This document shows, piece by piece, positions 24,127-30,831 of a DNA stretch of 31,525 nucleotides. Every line of letters starts with the position of its first letter. The stretch's first letter is position 1. Below the pieces are notes generated by a model, which had not been told where the DNA came from, did no database searches, and saw only the letters and a program-made list of their open reading frames with translations. A program made the position numbers and the translations under genes. The stretch covers positions 1 to 31,525 of the forward strand of contig CAUSQL010000017.1 of the NCBI GenBank assembly GCA_963533935.1, read 5' to 3'. This DNA is from CAUSKK01 sp963533935 (lineage in GTDB: Bacteria; Pseudomonadota; Gammaproteobacteria; Cardiobacteriales; Cardiobacteriaceae).

Positions 24127-25173
24127 TTAGCCGGCCATGGGACTCAGGCCATCAATGACCGGCGCGTCCTCCCTGTTGTAATCCACCGTAATCCAGCCCA
24201 GGGTGCCGTCGCCGGTGCGCAGCAGGTAACGCTCTTCGCTGCACAGGCCCAGCTCATTTATCTGCCTCTCCTTGGGGCATTTATGCTGGTTGTCGCGCAG
24301 CAGCAGCGTAACCTGGTCGCCGGGTTGCAGCGTCGCCACAGTTTTGCCGCCGGCGTCGGTCAGAGTTAACGGTTTTTTCCGGATATCGTAATCGTCAGTG
24401 CCGCGCCGGCCCTGGTAGACGCTGTTTTCCCGGCCGATGTAGTAATAGGGCTGCTCCACCTCCTTAAATTGGCCGTCCACCAGCGCCCATTTCTCCCGGT
24501 GGTGCTCGGTGTAGCTGCTGCCGGCGGAGTCGCTGATGGCGTAAACGAAGCCGTTGCCGGGCATGTAGAAGGTCTGGCCGCCAATGCCCGGCGCCTTCCT
24601 AGCGTCCGCGCCGACGATGGCGTCCGCCGGCAGCCACAGGCAGAAGTAATCGTCGCTCATGCCGCTGGAGCAGAGCACGGCGAAGCGCGGCCCGTCCGGC
24701 TTCAGCGCCGTTTCCAAAATCCGTTCATAGTCGAAGACGCTGTCGCTGGGGTGGGCGCCCTCGTGCAGCTTATCCTCGTCGTCCTCGTGGAAAATCCCCT
24801 CACGGGCCTGGCCCAGGGCGCCGTCGTACCAGAGGCTAAAGATGTCCTCCTCCTGGCCCTTGTATTTCACTTCCCGCTTTTTCAGCTGCTCCGGATTAAA
24901 GTCATCGCTGCCCTCGCCGCCGGCCTTCGCCCAACCGACCAGGCCAAAATCGTTGCGCAGCAGCTGGTGGCCAGCCTCGTCGCTCATCAGCACCTCGGCT
25001 TTCGCGTCCTTGGGCAGCACGGCCACGGTGGCGCCGCCGTCGGGTTTAAAGGTCAGGCTAATGGGCCCGGTGGTGGTGGTTTGCAGGCCCAGCTTCGGCG
25101 CTTCGGCCAGGGGCAGGTCGGCGGCGCGGGCCAGACCGGCCAGCAGCAGGCTTAGCCATAGGGATTTGTTCAT
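24127..25173 (-). CDS. Exported protein of unknown function with SH3-like segments
   Basis: The 348-residue product has a signal peptide (MNKSLWLSLLLAGLARA). The N-terminal part, with ATVAVLPKDAKAEVLMSDEAGHQLLRNDFGLVGWAKA, and the C-terminal part, GKTVATLQPGDQVTLLLRD...YLLRTGDGTLGWITVDYN, both have the strand pattern of bacterial SH3 domains ending in GW(A/I). The middle section (about 100-250), rich in acidic and aromatic residues, is not recognisable. An AAGGAAG site overlaps the stop region of the upstream Sel1 gene, 10 nt away, so the two form an operon. I do not recognise the family; a periplasmic location is inferred. Confidence 0.6.
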   Translation of the reverse strand: MNKSLWLSLLLAGLARAADLPLAEAPKLGLQTTTTGPISLTFKPDGGATVAVLPKDAKAEVLMSDEAGHQLLRNDFGLVGWAKAGGEGSDDFNPEQLKKREVKYKGQEEDIFSLWYDGALGQAREGIFHEDDEDKLHEGAHPSDSVFDYERILETALKPDGPRFAVLCSSGMSDDYFCLWLPADAIVGADARKAPGIGGQTFYMPGNGFVYAISDSAGSSYTEHHREKWALVDGQFKEVEQPYYYIGRENSVYQGRRGTDDYDIRKKPLTLTDAGGKTVATLQPGDQVTLLLRDNQHKCPKERQINELGLCSEERYLLRTGDGTLGWITVDYNREDAPVIDGLSPMAG

Positions 25174-25183
25174 GGTTTCTTCC

Positions 25184-25723
25184 TTAATTGTTGTCTAAAC
25201 AGGTTCTTTCGGCTTCCTGATGCCAGACGGGGCCGGCCTTTTTATAGCTGGCGCAGGCCATATCCAAATCTTTGGCCAGGCCCGGCCCGCCCTTTTCGTA
25301 GAGCCGGCCAATCCAGCCGTTGTGGGTGTAGTAGCCGTTGGCGGCGATGTACTTTTCGTACCATTTCTTTGCCTCGCCGTAGTCCTAGGCCAGGCCCGGG
25401 CCACCCTTTTCGTAGAGTTCGCCCATCAGGTCGTAATACCTATTGCCGTTGGCGAAGGCCAGCTCATACCATTTTTTCGCCTTGGCGTAGTCCTGGGCGA
25501 CCCCATTGCCATCGGCATACATGCCGCCAACTTCGGCCATGGCTTCGGCGTTGCCATCTTCGGCCAGCTTTAGGTAGAGCATCAGCGCCCGGTGGTAGTT
25601 TTTCTCCCCGTAGGCCTTTTCCGCCTGGGCCATAGTTTTCTCGGCGGCCCCGTTTACCGGTTCCGGCTCATCGGCGGCGGCGAGGTCGGCCAGCAGTAAA
25701 GCTAGGAGCAGTGATTTACCCAT
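25184..25723 (-). pseudogene. Sel1-repeat exported protein interrupted by an in-frame TAG
   Basis: From the ATG at 25723 (GAGGAA site) the frame encodes a signal peptide (MGKSLLLALLLADLAAA) and Sel1-type repeats (AMAEVGGMYADGNGVAQDYAKAKKWYELA, LMGELYEKGGPGLA). It then hits TAG at 25387-25385. The same frame continues for another 66 codons with DYGEAKKWYEKYIAANGYYT, a further GRLYEKGGPGLAKDLDMA and a natural TAA at 25186-25184. The repeat partner of the TAG codon reads AAA, so one base change in an AAG codon explains it. The downstream gene starts 10 nt after the TAA. Either a recent nonsense mutation, a sequencing error, or readthrough; the truncated product would be 112 residues. Confidence 0.85.
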
Positions 25724-25784
25724 AATGGTTCCTCGTAATTAAAGGGGGAATTTTAAGCCCGAACACTTGGCCGACCAATGGGCT

Positions 25785-25861
25785 TATAAATACAATGGGG
25801 CGCTTATACTGTTTGTATAAGGTCGATTTACAAACACACAGGCGCTTCCCATGTATGTATA
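25785..25861. repeat. Direct tandem pair of palindromic-family units (element 13)
   Basis: Two units at 25785-25817 and 25827-25861 both read GGCGCTT on the plus strand, so they are in the same orientation rather than head to head. Boxes are ATAC and CCCA. Because each unit has inverted ends, the pair superficially resembles a palindrome. It lies between divergent Sel1 genes. Confidence 0.8.
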
Positions 25862-25923
25862 TATAGAGCAGCGCTTGCCTATCAAAGTTAATCTTACAAT
25901 CGGACTTTTAACGGGAGAAATCC

Positions 25924-26583
25924 ATGAACCATGCATTAAAACTAGCGGTCTTATTGGCCTTAACCAGCTTAAACGGCCAGGCCAGTGAACCTGCCGCCCC
26001 TAATGGGGAAGACCGCATTCAAGCATTAGCTAATCAGGGCAATGTGGCTTACGAGAAGAAGGATTACGCCGCGGCTCGCCGCTACTTTGAACAGGCCGCC
26101 GCCGCCGGCAATGAGCAGGCGCAGCTGAACCTGGGCGTCATCTACGAAAAGGGCCAGGGCGTGTCGGTGGACTACGCTAAGGCCCGCCAACTATTTGAGC
26201 AGGCGGCCGCCGGCGGCAATGAGCGGGCCCAATTTAATTTGGGCGTGCTATACGATCAGGGCCGCGGTGTGCCCCAGGATTTCACCAAGGCGCGGCAGTG
26301 GTACGCTAAGGCCGCCAATCACCCTAAGGCCCAGGCCAATTTGGCCGCCCTCTACCTTAAGGGCCAGGGCGGTCCGCAGGACCTAGAAAAAGGGGTCCAG
26401 CTGCTACAAAAGGCGGCGGACGCTGGCATTGCCGAGGCCCAGGTAAATCTTGGCATCATCTACCGCAGAACTGACCCGGCCGTGGCACGTGAATGGTTTA
26501 AAAAGGCCGCCAGCCAAACGGAAGAGCCGACAACCAAGGCTCAGGCGGAAAAATTCCTACAGGCCCTAGACACCAAACCCTAG
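25924..26583 (+). CDS. Sel1-repeat exported protein
   Basis: The 219-residue product has a signal peptide (MNHALKLAVLLALTSLNGQAS) and about five tandem Sel1/TPR-like repeats of ~36 residues, for example AQLNLGVIYEKGQGVSVDYAKARQLFEQAAAGGN and AQFNLGVLYDQGRGVPQDFTKARQWYAKAA. Such solenoids bind protein partners. GGGAG precedes the ATG. It is divergent from the broken Sel1 gene at 25184-25723, with which it shares layout, suggesting an old inverted duplication. Palindromic element 14 starts 3 nt after its stop. Partner unknown. Confidence 0.88.
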   Translation: MNHALKLAVLLALTSLNGQASEPAAPNGEDRIQALANQGNVAYEKKDYAAARRYFEQAAAAGNEQAQLNLGVIYEKGQGVSVDYAKARQLFEQAAAGGNERAQFNLGVLYDQGRGVPQDFTKARQWYAKAANHPKAQANLAALYLKGQGGPQDLEKGVQLLQKAADAGIAEAQVNLGIIYRRTDPAVAREWFKKAASQTEEPTTKAQAEKFLQALDTKP

Positions 26584-26586
26584 TAA

Positions 26587-26666
26587 TTTACAAACGGACG
26601 GGCGCTTCCCCTGTATGTTTAAAAGCATCATTAAACATACAGGGGAAGCGCCCGGTTGTATGTTTA
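26587..26666. repeat. Palindromic doublet element 14
   Basis: Arms 26587-26621 and 26632-26666 (35 nt), 10-nt loop, box CCCC/GGGG in both arms. It lies between two genes on the same strand, 3 nt after one stop and 21 nt before the next ATG. Confidence 0.95.
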
Positions 26667-26687
26667 ACCCAATCTCAAGGAGGAAAT

Positions 26688-27503
26688 ATGGATAGGAACG
26701 CCCTGAAGGCCCAGGCCGAACAGGTGCTGGCCGCCAGCGAGTGTGGCCACTACATTAATGGCCACGGTCAGAAGGTGGATTTCTCTAGCGCCCAGCGCGG
26801 CGCCGAAGCCGGTAGCCGCTGCTACCGCCCAGCAGAGCTGGCCGCACTCCGCTGGCCGGCCGCGGCCGCCGTGCCCGTCATTAGCGTAGGTGAAGAAAGC
26901 ACCAGCGCCGCCGCCCAGCGCCTGGTGGTAAGTGAGGGGAAAAGGGACGTGGTGCTGCTGAATTTCGCCTCGGCGCGCAACCCGGGCGGTGGCTTTCTCG
27001 GCGGCGCCCGCGCCCAGGAGGAAGACCTCTGCCGCAGCTCCGGCCTCTATCGCTGCCAGCTGCAGGCGCCGGAGTATTACGAGGCGAACCGGGGACAGAA
27101 ATCGCTGCTCTACACCGACCACATGATTTACTCGCCGTCGGTGCCCTTTTTACACGTAAATGATTGGCTGGACGATTATTTCTGCGTCGATGTTATCACC
27201 GCCCCGGCGCCCAACGCCGGCGCCCATTTGCAAAAACACCCGGAGGACGGCCCGGCGGTGCTGGCGACCCTGCGGCGCCGCGTCGGCCAGGTGCTGGATT
27301 TGGCCGCCCACCGGGAACGCCGCCATCTAATCCTCGGCGCCTGGGGCTGCGGCGTCTTCCGCAATGAGCCGGCCGCGGTGGCCCAGGCCTGGGCCGAGGC
27401 CCTGGCCGCCAAGACTTACCCCTTTGCCAGCGTCCACTTCGCCATCTACGACCGCAACCCGAGTCAGTCGGTGCTGCGCGCCTTCCGGGAGCAATTCGCC
27501 TAG
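26688..27503 (+). CDS. PARG-like macrodomain protein (TIGR02452 family)
   Basis: The 271-residue cytoplasmic protein has the microbial poly(ADP-ribose) glycohydrolase signature: LLNFASARNPGGGFLGGARAQEEDLCRSSGLY, with GGG at 100-102 and the catalytic-type QEE at 110-112. Further conserved stretches are DHMIYSPSVPF, VITAPAPNAG and LILGAWGCGVFRN. This family (TIGR02452, DUF2263) is predicted to remove ADP-ribose from proteins or nucleic acids. AAGGAGG gives a very strong ribosome site. No partner ADP-ribosyltransferase gene is visible nearby, so the physiological substrate is open. Confidence 0.88.
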   Translation: MDRNALKAQAEQVLAASECGHYINGHGQKVDFSSAQRGAEAGSRCYRPAELAALRWPAAAAVPVISVGEESTSAAAQRLVVSEGKRDVVLLNFASARNPGGGFLGGARAQEEDLCRSSGLYRCQLQAPEYYEANRGQKSLLYTDHMIYSPSVPFLHVNDWLDDYFCVDVITAPAPNAGAHLQKHPEDGPAVLATLRRRVGQVLDLAAHRERRHLILGAWGCGVFRNEPAAVAQAWAEALAAKTYPFASVHFAIYDRNPSQSVLRAFREQFA

Positions 27504-27515
27504 GGCTCTGCGGAT

Positions 27516-27592
27516 TTATAAATACAGCTGAAGCGCCCTGTTGTTTGTAATTAAGGTTTTACCGACGGACGGGCGCTTCCCCTGCATGTAAT
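27516..27592. repeat. Tail-to-tail pair of palindromic-family units (element 15)
   Basis: A reverse unit (27516-27549, box CAGC once complemented) is followed after about 7 nt by a forward unit (27557-27590, box CCCC). The order is opposite to the usual head-to-head doublet, so the outer ends face each other. It could be the leftover halves of two elements after deletion of what lay between them. Confidence 0.85.
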
Positions 27593-27727
27593 TTAGCCTT
27601 TGCACCAGTCTTGCCCAGTAGCTATAAACCAGCCTTTTCCATTAAGAACCTTAATTCATGGGCACCCCAGCAACGGCTCCATATTTGGGACAGTACTACC
27701 GCGGCCCTTAAGGCCGGAGTCAAGTTG

Positions 27728-27758
27728 AAAAAATTAGAGCGCCCTACAGGAGCGCTCT
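27728..27758 (-). terminator. Rho-independent terminator of the CPBP gene
   Basis: On the minus strand AGAGCGC (27758-27752) pairs with GCGCTCT (27742-27736) around 9 nt, then a T-rich tract (27735-27728). It lies 10 nt past the stop codon. Confidence 0.85.
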
Positions 27759-27767
27759 CTTTATGGT

Positions 27768-28481
27768 TTAGTACTTGGGCAAGTAAAGGACATTCGCCAG
27801 GGTGGCGATTATCACTGTGAGATTAAGCAGGGCGTGCAAAATCACCGACGCCCACAGATTGCGGTGCTGGAGTCGGACGTAGCCAAAAATCAAGCCCATC
27901 AGCAGGTAATAGGGCAATAGGGGAAGACCTGAATACCAATGGACCAGGGCGAAGACCAGCGAGGAAATTCCCAGCACGCCGCCGCGGCCAAAATAGCGCC
28001 GCAGATAGATGAAGAATAGGCCGCGAAAGGCAATTTCCTCGGCTATGGGCACCAGCAGCACAATGCAGAAGGGGTATATCCACCAGGGAGCCAACGGCTT
28101 AAAGGGGGGCATAAGCGACAAATTACCAAGCTTACCGCATAGTTTGTAAACCAGAGCCAGTAGCGTCAGGGCCACGGGCACCTGCCAGAGCAGGTGCAGC
28201 AGCGAACGGCGCGGCGTTTGGAAGCCAATGGTAGCCCAGCTTAGTCCCAAGCGGCGCCGCTGGCGGTCTTGCAGCCACAGCAAAATTAGCAGCAATAGGG
28301 GTGTAACCAAAAAAAGAAAAATACCGCCCAAACTGGGCTTTTCCATGTAGGCCATGTAGACGCCATAGAAAAATCCTATGGAAAAGCTATTGATTAGGAT
28401 TAATACCACTAGGGCACGTAACATGGCCCAGTGGTCAATGACTGGTGGGGAGTTGTCATTAATATGATTTATTTTTGTCAT
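27768..28481 (-). CDS. CPBP (CAAX-protease-like) intramembrane metalloprotease
   Basis: The 237-residue protein has about seven to eight membrane segments and all canonical motifs: IAEEIAFRG (Glu148, Glu149, Arg153), LVFALVHWYSG (His181) and LHALLNLT (His216, Asn220). Unlike the CPBP protein at 21879-22697, the EExxxR Arg is kept. Possible roles are membrane proteolysis or self-protection against peptides. GGAGG precedes the ATG at 28481; the frame is open 12 codons upstream but those lie over the ribosome site. Base composition is somewhat richer in AT than neighbours. A terminator follows. Confidence 0.88.
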   Translation of the reverse strand: MTKINHINDNSPPVIDHWAMLRALVVLILINSFSIGFFYGVYMAYMEKPSLGGIFLFLVTPLLLLILLWLQDRQRRRLGLSWATIGFQTPRRSLLHLLWQVPVALTLLALVYKLCGKLGNLSLMPPFKPLAPWWIYPFCIVLLVPIAEEIAFRGLFFIYLRRYFGRGGVLGISSLVFALVHWYSGLPLLPYYLLMGLIFGYVRLQHRNLWASVILHALLNLTVIIATLANVLYLPKY

Positions 28482-28547
28482 AGTTTTAACCTCCAGTAAA
28501 AAACCACAGTTTAACAACTCACTCGATTTTTTCCAGTTAAGGCCAAT

Positions 28548-28919
28548 TTAGGTGCAGTTTGGCCCATCGTCCTTAGCAATAAAACCGGCGTCCGGCCGCA
28601 CCACCGACAGTAGCACGCAGTCTTCCGTCCCCCGGTTGCAGAGGCCGTGGCTTTGGCCAACGCCAACTACCACACTATCGCCGGCCCGAATGGTGCGCGG
28701 CGCCCCGTCGTCCAGCAGTTCACCCTGGCCGCGCAGCACCAGCCAGATGTCCTCGCCGGCCGGGTGCCGGTGGGGCGGCAGGGCAGCGCCGGGGGGAATT
28801 TGCCACAGCACCAGATTCAGGGTCGGGCCGCGGTGCAGCACGGTGCGTAGGGCTTCCGGGGGGCTTTCCCGCAGCTGGGCGGCGATGGAGATAATTTGCG
28901 GTAGATTTAGCTCATTCAT
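28548..28919 (-). CDS. Single-domain cupin protein
   Basis: The 123-residue protein has cupin motif 1 (PPHRHPAGEDIW, His50, His52, Glu56) and motif 2 (GDSVVVGVGQSHGLCN, His91), which normally hold a metal ion. Small cupins of this kind can be isomerases, dioxygenases or binding proteins; nothing visible narrows it. AGGAG precedes the ATG. It sits downstream of the flavodoxin-fold gene on the same strand but a terminator lies between them, so it is probably its own unit. Confidence 0.82.
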   Translation of the reverse strand: MNELNLPQIISIAAQLRESPPEALRTVLHRGPTLNLVLWQIPPGAALPPHRHPAGEDIWLVLRGQGELLDDGAPRTIRAGDSVVVGVGQSHGLCNRGTEDCVLLSVVRPDAGFIAKDDGPNCT

Positions 28920-28943
28920 GGCAACTCCTGGGATTAATTAATG

Positions 28944-28965
28944 AAAAAGCAGCCGACGGCTGCTT
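28944..28965 (-). terminator. Rho-independent terminator of the flavodoxin-fold gene
   Basis: On the minus strand AAGCAGCC (28965-28958) pairs with GGCTGCTT (28954-28947) around GTC, then TTT. It is 5 nt past the stop codon. Confidence 0.85.
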
Positions 28966-28969
28966 ATCT

Positions 28970-29530
28970 TCAGATTAGTTTTTCAATTTTACCGGCCAGC
29001 TGGCGGGCGTACTCCTGGGCGCGCCGTTGAATTTGCTGTAAATCGCCGTCGCTGTGCACGTCGGGCCGGTAGAGGGCACCGTAGAGCACTTCAATGCCCT
29101 GCCAGCTCATGCCCACGTAGCCGGCCGTAGCCACCAGCGGCTTGGCCAACTCCTGGATTGGCGGAAAGGTCTTACCGTCGTAAACCGGTGCCGGCGCACC
29201 GGTGCTAGTGGAGGCCAGCAGCTTTTTGCCGTGCAGCCTATCGCCGCCGCTGCCGTAGGCGAAACCGTAGGTGAAGACGTCGGCGAACCATTTCTGCAGC
29301 CGCGCCGGCATATTGAACCAGTAGGTGGGGTACTGCAGCAGCACCACTTCCGCCTTCAGCAGGGCGCTCTGCTCGGCAGCCACGTCGATGTGAAAATCCG
29401 GATAAAGCTCGGACAGGCGCCGCACCTCAATTTGTGCGCCGAAGTGCCGTTCTAGGTCGTCGAGAATTAGCCGGTTGCTGTGGGACTGCTTTAAATCCTG
29501 GTGGTCGGAAATGACGAGAATTTTTGCCAT
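28970..29530 (-). CDS. NAD(P)H quinone reductase-like flavodoxin-fold protein
   Basis: The 186-residue protein has the Flavodoxin_2 fold: MAKILVISDHQDLKQSHSNR (FMN phosphate-binding loop region), VVLLQYPTYWFNMPARLQKWFADVFTYGFAYG (the diagnostic 'P.yWf..Pa.lK...d.v...gfayg' stretch) and LHGKKLLASTSTGAP. Members such as KefF, MdaB and YabF-type proteins reduce quinones with NAD(P)H, often against electrophile stress. AGGAG precedes the ATG at 29530; upstream frame-open sequence overlaps the next gene's region without support. No kef channel gene is nearby. Confidence 0.87.
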   Translation of the reverse strand: MAKILVISDHQDLKQSHSNRLILDDLERHFGAQIEVRRLSELYPDFHIDVAAEQSALLKAEVVLLQYPTYWFNMPARLQKWFADVFTYGFAYGSGGDRLHGKKLLASTSTGAPAPVYDGKTFPPIQELAKPLVATAGYVGMSWQGIEVLYGALYRPDVHSDGDLQQIQRRAQEYARQLAGKIEKLI

Positions 29531-29585
29531 AACTACTCCTGTTGTAATGGAGCGGCCATGATAGCAGCCGGGCCCGGGGCGAAAA

Positions 29586-30128
29586 TTAGCGGGAACGTAG
29601 CGCCAATGCCAACACCGCCACACAGCCGACCAGGCCCAGCAGCGCCGGCGCCAGCAGCGGGCGCGCCATAGCGCCGGCTAGGGCCCAGCTGCCGAGCAAT
29701 TTCGCCCCAGCGATGGTGGCCAGCAGTAGCAGAATCAGCCCCCGGCGCCGCCGCCAGCAGACCGCCGCCAGAGCACCTAAGGCCGTAATTACCGTCAGCA
29801 GGTAGAGCCACTGCGTAGCCGTCCAGGGCGCCGCCAGCCAGGCCCGTTCGGTGGCGAGGAAGCGGGCGATGGTTGGGTCGGGCACCGGCGGCGCCGGGAA
29901 CCAAAACATGCTGCTGCACAACAGTAGCAGGGTGGCGGCTAGGCCCGTCCAACTGCGGTGCCAGGCGGCCAGGCAGTAGGGAATGAGGAATAGCGGCCGG
30001 CTGTACCAGCTCAGCGGGTTGTGATGGCGGGCCCAGGCCCAGCGGCTGAAGTCGTCGTTGAGGGCGAGGGCGGCGATGAGTCCAAGGGTGGCCAATGCCA
30101 ATGCTAGGGCGGTGTTTCTATCGTTCAT
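29586..30128 (-). CDS. Hypothetical multi-pass membrane protein
   Basis: The 180-residue product has about five hydrophobic segments (for example TALALALATLGLIAALAL, SWTGLAATLLLLCSSMFWF, LYLLTVITALGALAAVCW and two near the C-terminus). I recognise no family. A weak GGGA site precedes the ATG. It lies 55 nt upstream of the flavodoxin-fold gene on the same strand and may be cotranscribed with it. Confidence 0.65.
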   Translation of the reverse strand: MNDRNTALALALATLGLIAALALNDDFSRWAWARHHNPLSWYSRPLFLIPYCLAAWHRSWTGLAATLLLLCSSMFWFPAPPVPDPTIARFLATERAWLAAPWTATQWLYLLTVITALGALAAVCWRRRRGLILLLLATIAGAKLLGSWALAGAMARPLLAPALLGLVGCVAVLALALRSR

Positions 30129-30157
30129 GGTCCCATTTAAGCAAAGATTTCCGGGGT

Positions 30158-30235
30158 TTTACAAACAGCCGGGCGCTTCTGATGTATGTATTTAGCCTTA
30201 ATTACATACAGGGGAAGCGCCCTGTTGTTTGTAAA
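30158..30235. repeat. Palindromic doublet element 16
   Basis: Arms 30158-30190 and 30203-30235 (33 nt), 12-nt loop. The outer and inner parts pair, but the boxes differ (CTGA left, CCCC right once complemented). It lies between divergent genes. Confidence 0.94.
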
Positions 30236-30288
30236 CCACAAGCGATGCCTAAAGCTTCTAGAATGTAGATTTTCTAAGGAGCAACTCA

Positions 30289-30831
30289 ATGAAAAGACTA
30301 ATCACCCTATGGCTGCTCAGCGCCGTGGCCAGCGCCACCACACCAACGCCAACGGTTCAGGAGAAGCCGGTTAAGGCGGCGCCGGTTCCCCGCACCAGCC
30401 CGGAGGTCATTAAACCCACGGCCACGGATTACCAGGAGCTGCGCAGGCGGCTACTGGCGCCGCTGGAGGAGGAATATACATGTAATCGCCCCGCCGCCGA
30501 AGCGCCCATTTCCATCTACCCACTGAACGACAAAATCTGGCTGGCGCAGATGCCCTGCTGGTCGAGCAGCTACAACGGCGCCGATTTATTCGCCCTGTTG
30601 GACGAAAAGCGTCAGCTGAAGGGGCTGGTGCCCATCAACGACGGCTACGATTACAGCAATAAGGACGGCCGCGGCGTCATCGAGGGCGGCGGTCGGGCCG
30701 GCGGCCTGGACTGTGCCAGCGAAACCAAATACATCTGGGACGGCCAGCAATTCCGGGCGGAAGCCACGCAGACCTTCTGCCCCGACGCGGAGGGCGAGTA
30801 CAAGGAGATTAAAGAGAAAAGTGATGGCTAA
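30289..30831 (+). CDS. Short exported protein resembling the C-terminal part of DUF1176 proteins
   Basis: The 180-residue product has a signal peptide (MKRLITLWLLSAVASA), a Pro/Thr-rich linker, then a domain that follows the C-terminal half of the two DUF1176 proteins in this window: ISIYPLNDKIWLAQMPCWSSSYNGADLFALLDEKRQL, a Gly-rich turn, then LDCASETKYIWDGQQFRAEATQTFC. The N-terminal DUF1176 half (the DW..CDN..C motif) is absent. AAGGAG precedes the ATG. It overlaps the following methyltransferase gene by 8 nt. Function unknown. Confidence 0.7.
   Translation: MKRLITLWLLSAVASATTPTPTVQEKPVKAAPVPRTSPEVIKPTATDYQELRRRLLAPLEEEYTCNRPAAEAPISIYPLNDKIWLAQMPCWSSSYNGADLFALLDEKRQLKGLVPINDGYDYSNKDGRGVIEGGGRAGGLDCASETKYIWDGQQFRAEATQTFCPDAEGEYKEIKEKSDG

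Noticed and set aside
27611..27820. Open frame of 69 codons on the plus strand
   Set aside because: It runs through the terminator and into the end of the CPBP gene, has no ribosome site and no recognisable protein pattern.
171..30235. Palindromic repeats as a CRISPR array
   Set aside because: Units are scattered over 30 kb rather than regularly spaced, there are no spacers of constant length and no cas genes.
171..30235. Repeats as paired DNA uptake sequences like those of Neisseria or Haemophilus
   Set aside because: Units are about 35 bp, far longer than known uptake words, the known words GCCGTCTGAA and AAGTGCGGT are not in them, and I did not see short single core copies scattered in genes.
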